Source: Aeromicrobium fastidiosum
GTDB taxonomy: Bacteria > Actinomycetota > Actinomycetes > Propionibacteriales > Nocardioidaceae
Assembly: GCF_017876595.1 (NCBI RefSeq)
Contig: NZ_JAGIOG010000001.1
Location: 2,294,001-2,358,000 of the forward strand
Reading direction: 5' to 3'
DNA length: 64,000 nucleotides
The notes beneath the pieces are model-generated. The model did no database searches and was not told the origin of the DNA. It saw nothing but the letters and a program-made list of their open reading frames with translations. Of this stretch, positions 43,715 to 50,556 are shown in pieces. The translations under genes were made by a program, and so were the position numbers. Position 1 is the first letter of the stretch, and every line of letters starts with the position of its first letter.

Positions 43715-44263
43715 ATGGCGGAGCTGATCGGCAGGCTGCTGGTGGCGACCCCGGCGATCGAGTCGGGGCCCTTCTGTCGCAGCGTCGTCTTCGTGCTCGA
43801 CCACGACGCAGACGGCACCCTGGGCGTCATCGTCAACCGACCCCTGCTCGCCGACGTCGAGGACGTCCTGCCCGACTGGGCCGATCTCGTCGACGCGCCG
43901 GTGTGCCTGTTCGACGGCGGACCCGTCGGCAGCGACTCAGCCCTCGCCGTCGGTCTGGTCTCGGGCACGGTGCCGCCTGTGGGATGGCGACCCATGGCGG
44001 GACGGGTGGGGCTGGTCGACCTCGACGGACCGGTGCCGCCGTGCGGCTCGCTGGCGGGGTTGCGCGTCTTCGCGGGGTACGCCGGCTGGGCACCGGGCCA
44101 GCTCGACGACGAGCTCGCGGAGGGTGCCTGGCTCGTGGTCGACGCCGACGATCGCGACCTCGTGTCGCCGCGGCCGGAGTCGCTGTGGCGCGACGTCCTG
44201 CGACGCCAGGAGGGCGACGTCCGGTTCTGGACGACGTTCCCCGACGACCCGTCGACCAACTAG
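43715..44263 (+). CDS. YqgE/AlgH family protein
   Basis: A 182-aa UPF0301 (YqgE/AlgH) protein (AELIGRLLVATPAIESGPFCRSVVFVLDHDADGTLGVIVNRPL, LFDGGPVG, RVFAGYAGWAPGQLDDELAEGAWLVVDAD). The fold is known but no biochemical activity is established. ATG 43715 is favoured by a -10-like box seven bases upstream; ATG 43703 would add four residues. A 23-bp tandem duplication covers its stop codon. Confidence 0.93.
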   Translation: MAELIGRLLVATPAIESGPFCRSVVFVLDHDADGTLGVIVNRPLLADVEDVLPDWADLVDAPVCLFDGGPVGSDSALAVGLVSGTVPPVGWRPMAGRVGLVDLDGPVPPCGSLAGLRVFAGYAGWAPGQLDDELAEGAWLVVDADDRDLVSPRPESLWRDVLRRQEGDVRFWTTFPDDPSTN

Positions 44264-44300
44264 CCGACGACCCGTCCGCCGACTAGCCTCCGCCGACTAG
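44241..44300 (+). repeat. 23-bp tandem duplication over the yqgE stop
   Basis: CCGACGACCCGTC followed by a variant of CGCCGACTAG occurs at 44241-44263 and 44264-44286; the last ten bases recur at 44291-44300. The first copy ends in the yqgE TAG. It looks like local duplication by slippage. Confidence 0.7.
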
Positions 44301-44320
44301 GAAGGGTCGGCCCGGGTCGT

Positions 44321-44326
44321 TAGACT
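44321..44326 (+). promoter_or_regulatory. -10 hexamer of the DUF3039 gene (leaderless)
   Basis: TAGACT, six bases before GTG 44333; no Shine-Dalgarno. Confidence 0.6.
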
Positions 44327-44332
44327 CAGGCC

Positions 44333-44614
44333 GTGGCTTTCTTCCAACGTGGTTCGCAGACGGCTCTCGACGAGCGCACCGACGAGCGTGTCGACCAGCG
44401 CACCGAGGAGGGCGATCACGAGAAGTTCTCGCACTACGTCCCCAAGGACGAGCTGACCGAGGCGATGGTCATGGGCACGCCCGTCATCGCCCTGTGCGGC
44501 AAGGTCTGGACGCCGAGTCGAGATCCGGAGCGCTTCCCGGTGTGCCCCGAGTGCAAGGACATCTGGGAGAGCATGGACAAGGGCGACGAGGGGGACGGCT
44601 CGGGTGACGCGTAG
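44333..44614 (+). CDS. DUF3039 protein
   Basis: A 93-aa actinobacterial DUF3039 protein. A charged N-terminus (DERTDERVDQRTEEGDHEKFSHYVPKDELTEAMVMG) precedes a small knuckle, ALCGKVWTPSRDPERFPVCPECKDIWE, with three cysteines that could bind zinc. The gene overlaps the downstream helicase by 11 bases, so their products are probably used together. No activity is known. Confidence 0.92.
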   Translation: MAFFQRGSQTALDERTDERVDQRTEEGDHEKFSHYVPKDELTEAMVMGTPVIALCGKVWTPSRDPERFPVCPECKDIWESMDKGDEGDGSGDA

Positions 44615-46304
44615 CCAGCACCTCCGGGTCTGGCAGCGAGAGGCGTTCGACCTCTACCAGCGCAAGCAACCGAGCGACTTCCTGACCGTCGCCACGCCCG
44701 GTGCCGGCAAGACGACGTTCGCGCTGACCATCGCCGCCGACCTGCTCGCCCGCGGCATCGTCGAACGGGTCGTGATCGTCACGCCGACCGACCACCTCAA
44801 GACGCAGTGGGCGCTCGCTGCCGCCGGCATCGGCATCATGATCGACCCCGCGCTGCCCAGCCGCGGCGTTCTCGGAGCCGGGTTCCAGGGCTTCGCGGTC
44901 ACCTACGCCGGCATCGCGGTCAACCCCAATGCGTACCGCAACCGCATCGAGCACCGCTCGACGATGGTCATCATGGACGAGGTGCACCACGCGGGCGACG
45001 CCCTCACGTGGGGCGACGGCGTGCAGGAGGCCTGCGAGCCCGCCGTGCGGCGCCTGCAGCTGACGGGCACGCCGTTCCGGTCCGACGACAACCCCATCCC
45101 GTTCGTCACCTACGCCCCGCAGGTCGACGGCTCGAAGGTCAGCGTCGCCGACTACTCCTACGGCTACGGGCACGCGCTCAAGGACGGCGTCGTGCGTCCC
45201 GTGCTGTTCATGGCCTACTCGGGGCAGATGCACTGGCGCACGCGGGCCGGCGACGAGGTCGCGGCGCGCCTGGGCGAGCCGCTCGACCGCGCCGCCACGG
45301 CGCAGGCGCTGCGCACCGCGCTCGACCCCAACGGATCGTGGATCCCCGAGGTGCTGACCGCCGCCCACACGCGGCTCGTCGAGGTGCGGCGGCACGTTCC
45401 CGACGCCGGCGGGCTGGTCATCGCCAGCGATCAGGACAGCGCCCGGGCCTACGCCGCCGTGCTGGCCGAGATCACGGGTTCGGCGCCCACCGTCGTCTTG
45501 TCCGACGAGCCGGGCAGCAGCGCCAAGATCGCCGAGTTCTCGGCCGGGATGGACCCGTGGATGGTCGCGGTGCGCATGGTCAGCGAGGGCGTCGACATCC
45601 CGCGGCTCTCGGTCGGCGTCTACGCCACGACGACCTCCACGCCGCTGTACTTCGCACAGGCCGTCGGACGATTCGTCCGCGCCCGCCGCAAGGGCGAGAC
45701 GGCGTCGATCTTCGTGCCGAGCGTGCCCCGGCTGCTGGCCCTGGCCTCCGACCTCGAGACGCAGCGCGACCACGTCGTTGGACGGCCCGTCAAGGACGAG
45801 GACGACCTGTTCGCCGCCGAGGCCGAGCTGATCGCCAAGGCGCAGGAGGACCAGGGGGCGTCCGAGAACCTGCTGGGGGAGTACCGCGCCCTGGCCAGCG
45901 ACGCCTCGTTCGACCGGCTCGTCTACGACGGCGGCGAGTTCGGCTACGACTCGCTGTCCGACGACGAGGGCGAGCTCGACTTCCTCGGCATCCCCGGGCT
46001 GCTCGACCCGTCCCAGGTCGCCGAGCTGCTGCGCACGTCGCGGGCCAAGCGTGCCGAGGCCAAGAAAGCGGCCGAGCCCGCGGCCCCCGCCGCCGACGTC
46101 GCCTTCGAGAAGCGCGGCGAGCTGCGGCGTGAGCTGCAGGCGCTGGTCGGGGCATGGCACCACCGCACGGGTGCTCCGCACGGGGTCACCCACAGCCGGC
46201 TGCGCGCCCAGTGCGGTGGGCCGCCGGCAGCGCAGGCCTCGTCGGCCGAGCTGCAGCAGCGCATCGACGCGCTGCGGACCTGGGCCCTCAAGGCGTCCGG
46301 CTAG
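44604..46304 (+). CDS. DEAD/DEAH-box superfamily 2 helicase
   Basis: A 566-aa SF2 helicase-like ATPase. Walker A is TPGAGKTT (residues 31-38), Walker B DEVHH (125-129), motif III LTGTPFR, motif V SEGVDIPRLSVGV and motif VI QAVGRFVRARR. The C-terminal 150 residues are acidic and helical. It resembles the actinobacterial helicases that follow DUF3039. GTG 44604 lies inside DUF3039, giving an 11-base overlap. Nucleic acid substrate is unknown. Confidence 0.93.
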   Translation: MTRSQHLRVWQREAFDLYQRKQPSDFLTVATPGAGKTTFALTIAADLLARGIVERVVIVTPTDHLKTQWALAAAGIGIMIDPALPSRGVLGAGFQGFAVTYAGIAVNPNAYRNRIEHRSTMVIMDEVHHAGDALTWGDGVQEACEPAVRRLQLTGTPFRSDDNPIPFVTYAPQVDGSKVSVADYSYGYGHALKDGVVRPVLFMAYSGQMHWRTRAGDEVAARLGEPLDRAATAQALRTALDPNGSWIPEVLTAAHTRLVEVRRHVPDAGGLVIASDQDSARAYAAVLAEITGSAPTVVLSDEPGSSAKIAEFSAGMDPWMVAVRMVSEGVDIPRLSVGVYATTTSTPLYFAQAVGRFVRARRKGETASIFVPSVPRLLALASDLETQRDHVVGRPVKDEDDLFAAEAELIAKAQEDQGASENLLGEYRALASDASFDRLVYDGGEFGYDSLSDDEGELDFLGIPGLLDPSQVAELLRTSRAKRAEAKKAAEPAAPAADVAFEKRGELRRELQALVGAWHHRTGAPHGVTHSRLRAQCGGPPAAQASSAELQQRIDALRTWALKASG

Positions 46305-46333
46305 GCTTCGCGTCCGTTCCGTCCCCGCGCGGC

Positions 46334-46389
46334 GGTGCTTTCTCCACCGTCTGAGGCGAACTGGCCGGTCTTACGGTGGAGAAGTCACC
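46334..46389. repeat. Imperfect inverted repeat between helicase and hydrolase genes
   Basis: Arms of 17 nt (46334-46350 and 46373-46389) pair except at two adjacent positions; the core TTCTCCACCGT / ACGGTGGAGAA is perfect over 11 bp, with a 22-nt loop. It begins 30 bases after the helicase stop and may be a terminator, though the loop is long for one. Confidence 0.55.
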
Positions 46390-46432
46390 GCTCTGCGGCA
46401 TTCCTTGGAGGATCCACCGCCCGGACGGGGGC

Positions 46433-46438
46433 TAGGCT
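46433..46438 (+). promoter_or_regulatory. -10 hexamer of the hydrolase gene (leaderless)
   Basis: TAGGCT, six bases before GTG 46445. Confidence 0.55.
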
Positions 46439-46444
46439 CGCGCG

Positions 46445-47389
46445 GTGACCTCATCCATGGCGCTGCGCACGCGCGTCTTCAGCCGTCTGCTCAAGCTGTC
46501 CGAGAAGGGGATCGAGGAGGTTGTCGACCTCCCGGCCCACCGGGCCAAGCGCGCGAAGCTGCAACGGTCGGCCGTCGGCGGTGTGATCTTCGGGCGTGTC
46601 GACGCGGGGGCCGTGCAGGACGAGATCGTCGTCGGCAATGGTTCGCGCGCGCTGGTGCACCGTCCGAAGGACGCGATCGGGCCTCTGCCGGTCGTCGTCA
46701 ACTTCCACGGTGGGGGCTGGGTGCAGGGCAATCCTGAGCAGTCGGCCTGGCTGTCGAGCCGCATCGCGGTGCGCAACCGGGTCGTGGTCGTGACGCCGAG
46801 CTACCGGCTGGCACCCGAGCACCCCTTCCCGGCAGGCGTCGACGACGCCCGCGACGCCGTGGCGTGGGTCGTCGAGCACGCCGACGAGCTCGGCATCGCC
46901 CCCGAGCGCCTCGCCGTGATGGGCGACAGCGCGGGCGGCAATCTCGCCGCGGTCGTGTCGCTGCTGGCCCGTGACGCCGGCGGTCCGGCGATCCGTGCCC
47001 AGGTGCTGATCTACCCGGGCGTCGAGATGTACGACCGGTGGCCGTCCGAGGACCTCTACGCTGATGCGCCCGTGCTGACCTCGGCCAACATGCGCGCCTT
47101 CGTGCGGCTGTACCTCGGCGACCAGCACGGCACCGAGGACGTCCGGGCGTCGCCGATCCGGGCCGCGTCGCACGCCGACCTGCCGAAGGCCTTCATCCTG
47201 ACCGCCGAGCTCGACCCGCTGCGCGACAACGGCACGCACTACCGCGACGCGCTGGTCGAGGCCGGCGTGCCGGTGCGCTACGTCGAGTACGACGGCGCGA
47301 TCCACGGCTTCATGAGCCTGCCGGGCGTCGTGCCGGTGGCGGGCCGGGCGCTCGACGACATCGTCGACTTCTTGCGCGAGGTGCTCTGA
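46445..47389 (+). CDS. Alpha/beta hydrolase, hormone-sensitive lipase family
   Basis: A 314-aa esterase/lipase of the HSL (family IV) group. The oxyanion motif HGGGW is at about residues 88-92, the nucleophile is Ser in GDSAGG (about 160), and the triad Asp and His are in TAELDPLRDNG and DGAIHGFM. There is no signal peptide. Such enzymes hydrolyse short acyl esters; substrate unknown. GTG 46445 is supported by the -10 box. Confidence 0.93.
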   Translation: MTSSMALRTRVFSRLLKLSEKGIEEVVDLPAHRAKRAKLQRSAVGGVIFGRVDAGAVQDEIVVGNGSRALVHRPKDAIGPLPVVVNFHGGGWVQGNPEQSAWLSSRIAVRNRVVVVTPSYRLAPEHPFPAGVDDARDAVAWVVEHADELGIAPERLAVMGDSAGGNLAAVVSLLARDAGGPAIRAQVLIYPGVEMYDRWPSEDLYADAPVLTSANMRAFVRLYLGDQHGTEDVRASPIRAASHADLPKAFILTAELDPLRDNGTHYRDALVEAGVPVRYVEYDGAIHGFMSLPGVVPVAGRALDDIVDFLREVL

Positions 47390-47409
47390 CCAGCACCGCC
47401 CGAACCATT

Positions 47410-47428
47410 GTGACAGCGACACTGTCAC
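47410..47428. promoter_or_regulatory. Palindromic operator upstream of the DUF2236 gene
   Basis: GTGACAG-CGACA-CTGTCAC is a perfect 7-bp dyad with a five-base centre, ending two bases before the -10 hexamer at 47431. A bound dimer would block RNA polymerase. It has the form of a TetR site, but no TetR gene is adjacent. Confidence 0.65.
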
Positions 47429-47430
47429 GG

Positions 47431-47436
47431 TAGTGT
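47431..47436 (+). promoter_or_regulatory. -10 hexamer of the DUF2236 gene (leaderless)
   Basis: TAGTGT, six bases before ATG 47443. Confidence 0.55.
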
Positions 47437-47442
47437 CCGGCC

Positions 47443-48324
47443 ATGAGGCGACATCACTGGCAGCAGCAGATCGCTCGGCTCGACCCCGAGACCGACCACG
47501 AGCAGATCGTGCGCATCACGTCGATGCACGAGTTCCCGTGGGACTCCCAGCAGGCCCTGAGCTTCGCGCTGTTCCGCACGTACGCCGTCCCGACGGTCGG
47601 CCGGCTGCTGTTCGACACGGGTGAGTTCACCGGCTCGGTGCAGAAGCGGCACGACGACACCGTGCTGGTGCTGGAGACGATCGCCGAGAAGGGCCTGGAG
47701 TCACCCGACGGCCGGGCCGGGGTGCGCCGCATGAACCAGATGCACGGCAGCTACGACATCAGCAACGACGACATGCGCTACGTGCTCGCGACGTTCGTCG
47801 TCACTCCCGTGCGGTGGATCGAGCGCTACGGCTGGCGGTCGCTCCTCGAGGCCGAGAGGACCGCCGTCGTCCGCTACTACCAGCGACTCGGACGCCTCAT
47901 GGGCATCCAGGACGTGCCGGACGACTTCGAGGGGTTCTCCGACCTGATGGACGCCTACGAGCGCGAGACCTACGTGTTCGACGCGAAGGCCAGGGCCGTC
48001 GCCGACTCGACGCTCGACCTGTTCGTGACGTTCTACCCGCGTCCCCTGCACCGCGTCATGCGCCGGTTCGCGATCGCGCTGCTCGACGACCACCTGCGCG
48101 CGACGTTCGAGTACCCGCGTCCGTCGCGCCTCATGTCGCGGCTCGCCCACGGCTCCCTCGCGGCACGCGGCCGGGTCATCCGCTTCTTCCCGCCCCGCCG
48201 CAACGCCTCGCTGCTGAGCGACACGCACCGCGTCAGGTCGTACCCCGGCGGGTTCATGGTCGAGCGGCTCGGCACGTTCCCGGCGACGATGCCGGTCGAC
48301 GACGCCGAGCCGGGACGCGTCTAG
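47443..48324 (+). CDS. DUF2236 / MpaB-like oxygenase family protein
   Basis: A 293-aa DUF2236 protein, related to the latex-clearing protein and MpaB' families, some of which are heme oxygenases. Conserved-looking blocks are NQMHGSYDISNDDMRYVLATFVVTPVRWIERYGWR and YERETYVFDAKARAVADSTLDLFVTFYP. There is no signal peptide. The strong palindrome in its promoter implies dedicated repression. Heme binding is not visible from sequence alone; substrate unknown. Confidence 0.8.
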   Translation: MRRHHWQQQIARLDPETDHEQIVRITSMHEFPWDSQQALSFALFRTYAVPTVGRLLFDTGEFTGSVQKRHDDTVLVLETIAEKGLESPDGRAGVRRMNQMHGSYDISNDDMRYVLATFVVTPVRWIERYGWRSLLEAERTAVVRYYQRLGRLMGIQDVPDDFEGFSDLMDAYERETYVFDAKARAVADSTLDLFVTFYPRPLHRVMRRFAIALLDDHLRATFEYPRPSRLMSRLAHGSLAARGRVIRFFPPRRNASLLSDTHRVRSYPGGFMVERLGTFPATMPVDDAEPGRV

Positions 48325-48390
48325 CGGAACCGGGTTGCGGTCCTCGCGAGGCACCGCACGATGGAGGGGTCCCCATCTCCAGGAGCCCCC

Positions 48391-49350
48391 GTGAAGCGCA
48401 CCACTCCCGTCCTCGCCCTCGGCCTCGCCGCCGCCCTCGCCCTGTCCGTGGGCGGTGCGCCGGCCCAGGCCGCACCGTCCGACCGCTCGTCGTCGACGCC
48501 CGACCGCATCGAGCTGCCCGACGGCTGGCTGCCCGAGGGCATCACGACCGACGGCACGAGCCTGTTCTCGGGCTCCCGGGCCGACGGAGCCATCCAGAAG
48601 ATCACCCTCCGCACCGGCAAGCGACGGACGTTCGCGGGATCGCCGGGCCGCATCGCCGTCGGCCTCGACCACGACACCCGGCGCGACGTCCTGTGGGTCG
48701 CCGGGGGAGCGGGCAAGGAGCTGCGCGCCCAGGACGCCGACACGGGCAAGCTGCTGCGCACCTACAGGTTCCCGAGCGAGGGCGACCGCTTCGTCAACGA
48801 CGTCGTGGTGACCCCGACCGCGGTGTACGCGACCGACTCCCTGAGCCGTGAGCTGCTGGTCGTCCCGCTCTCGACCCGCACCACGAGGCTGCCCGCCGCG
48901 TGGCGCGCCACGACGCGGTCGCTGAAGGGCGACCTGCGACTCGCCGAGGGCAACAACCTCAACGGCATCGCCAGCGTCCGGGGCACCCTCGTGGCGGTGC
49001 AGAGCAACACCGGCCGCCTGTTCACGATCGACCCGCGGTCGGGACGGACGACCAGGGTCCGCACCGGCGGCACGACGTTCGTCAACGGCGACGGCCTCGA
49101 GCCCGGGCCCGGCAACACGCTGTACGTCGTCCAGAACCGCGACAACCGCATCCGGGTCCTGTCGGTCGGTGCGAAGGCGCGCTCGGCCCGGGTCGTCGAC
49201 ACGATCGGTCGCCGCGACTTCGCGTCGGACGTCGACGTGCCCTCGACCGTCGCGCTCGTGAAGGGCTCGCTGTTCGCGGTCAACGCCCGCTTCGGCACCC
49301 CCGCGCCCCAGACGGCGACCTACTGGATCACCCGCGCACCAGCGCGCTGA
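48391..49350 (+). CDS. Secreted beta-propeller (SMP-30/NHL-like) protein
   Basis: A 319-aa secreted protein. The signal peptide is VKRTTPVLALGLAAALALSVG...AQA, cleaved near residue 30. The rest is a series of about 45-residue repeats typical of a six-bladed beta-propeller (LPEGITTDGTSLFSGSRADGAIQKITL, NNLNGIASVRGTLVAVQSNTGRLFTID, GDGLEPGPGNTLYVVQNRDNRIRVL), as in SMP-30/gluconolactonase-like proteins. GTG 48391 follows AGGAG. No enzymatic residue can be assigned. Confidence 0.85.
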   Translation: MKRTTPVLALGLAAALALSVGGAPAQAAPSDRSSSTPDRIELPDGWLPEGITTDGTSLFSGSRADGAIQKITLRTGKRRTFAGSPGRIAVGLDHDTRRDVLWVAGGAGKELRAQDADTGKLLRTYRFPSEGDRFVNDVVVTPTAVYATDSLSRELLVVPLSTRTTRLPAAWRATTRSLKGDLRLAEGNNLNGIASVRGTLVAVQSNTGRLFTIDPRSGRTTRVRTGGTTFVNGDGLEPGPGNTLYVVQNRDNRIRVLSVGAKARSARVVDTIGRRDFASDVDVPSTVALVKGSLFAVNARFGTPAPQTATYWITRAPAR

Positions 49351-49407
49351 GGCATCCGAACGGTGCGGGCGGGGAAGGTTCCGGGCCGCGAGGGCGTTGA
49401 ACCCCGT

Positions 49408-50448
49408 GTGAGGCTCTCCGTGCTCGATCTCGTCCCCGTCCGCACCGACCAGACCACGAGCGACGCCGTGGCGTCGACGATCTCGCTCGCGCAGGTCGCC
49501 GACCGGTCCGGTTTCACCCGTTTCTGGGTGGCCGAGCACCACAACATGCCGGCCGTCGCCGCCACCTCTCCGCCGGTGCTGATCGGCATCCTCGGCGCGC
49601 ACACCGACCGCATCCGGCTCGGCTCCGGTGGCGTCATGCTGCCCAACCACGCGCCGCTCGCCGTCGCCGAGCAGTTCGCGCTGCTGGAGGCTGCCACGCC
49701 CGGCCGCATCGATCTCGGCATCGGCCGCGCACCGGGCTCCGACCCCGTCACGTCGATGGCCCTGCGCGGTGCCGCGGGCCGCGACGACACCGACATCGAG
49801 CAGTTCCCGCAGTACCTCGACGACGTCGTGGCGCTGATGGGCACCAAGGGCGTGCGCGTCGCCGTGCCGCGACAGGACTACGTCCTCAAGGCGACGCCCG
49901 CCGCGGCCTCGGAGCCGCGCATGTGGCTGCTCGGCTCGTCGATGTACTCCGCCCACCTGGCCGCGGCCAAGGGGCTGCCCTACGTCTTCGCGCACCACTT
50001 CTCGGGGCACGGGACGGCCGAGGCGCTCGCGGTCTACCGCCGCGAGTTCCAGCCGAGCGACCTCGCGCCCGAGCCCGTCACGTTCCTGACGGTCAACGCG
50101 GCGGTGGCCGACACCGACGAGGAGGCGCGGGCGCTCGCCCTGCCCAACATGCACATGATGTCGCGGCTGCGCACCGGCCAGCCGCTGACCGCTCTCGAGC
50201 TCGTCGAGGACGCCCAGGGCGTCCCGGCGCAGCACCCGCAGGTGCAGGCGATCATCGACGACGCGTACGGCCGCGCCGTCGTCGGCACACCGGCCGGTGC
50301 CGCCGCGCAGCTGCGCGACCTGGCCGAGCAGTTCGGCGTCGACGAGGTCATGGTCAACCCCATCGCGTCGGCGCACCGCGGCACCGACCCGCGCACGGCC
50401 CCGGGCCGCGAGCGGACGCTCGAGCTGCTGGCCAAGGAGCTGCTGTGA
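49408..50448 (+). CDS. LLM-class flavin-dependent oxidoreductase
   Basis: A 346-aa bacterial luciferase-like monooxygenase using FMNH2 or F420. The TIM-barrel signatures are present: FTRFWVAEHHNMPAVAATSPPVLIG, RIRLGSGGVMLPNHAPLAVAEQFALLEAATPGRIDLGIGRAPGSD. The gene resembles the MsnO8-type clade common in actinobacteria. GTG 49408 is chosen because RLSVLDLVPV is the usual N-terminus. It follows the beta-propeller gene by 57 bases. Substrate unknown. Confidence 0.92.
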   Translation: MRLSVLDLVPVRTDQTTSDAVASTISLAQVADRSGFTRFWVAEHHNMPAVAATSPPVLIGILGAHTDRIRLGSGGVMLPNHAPLAVAEQFALLEAATPGRIDLGIGRAPGSDPVTSMALRGAAGRDDTDIEQFPQYLDDVVALMGTKGVRVAVPRQDYVLKATPAAASEPRMWLLGSSMYSAHLAAAKGLPYVFAHHFSGHGTAEALAVYRREFQPSDLAPEPVTFLTVNAAVADTDEEARALALPNMHMMSRLRTGQPLTALELVEDAQGVPAQHPQVQAIIDDAYGRAVVGTPAGAAAQLRDLAEQFGVDEVMVNPIASAHRGTDPRTAPGRERTLELLAKELL

Positions 50449-50497
50449 CGGTGCCGCGGGGCTGATCGCCCGCACACCGGCGAGTTCTCCGGCACGT

Positions 50498-50531
50498 CGA
50501 CGCCCGTTCACCCGACGGTGGACGGGCGTTG
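50498..50531. terminator. Hairpin after the LLM oxidoreductase gene
   Basis: A 15-bp stem (50498-50512 / 50517-50531) with two G-U pairs and the tetraloop CGAC, 50 bases after the LLM stop. It ends 25 bases before the next gene, whose promoter it abuts. Confidence 0.65.
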
Positions 50532-50556
50532 TCGTGCGCCCGACAGGGTCTGACCC

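Noticed and set aside
47701..50511. A 936-codon minus-strand frame over the DUF2236, beta-propeller and LLM genes.
   Set aside because: All three plus-strand genes have clear families, signal peptides or motifs; the antisense product has none.
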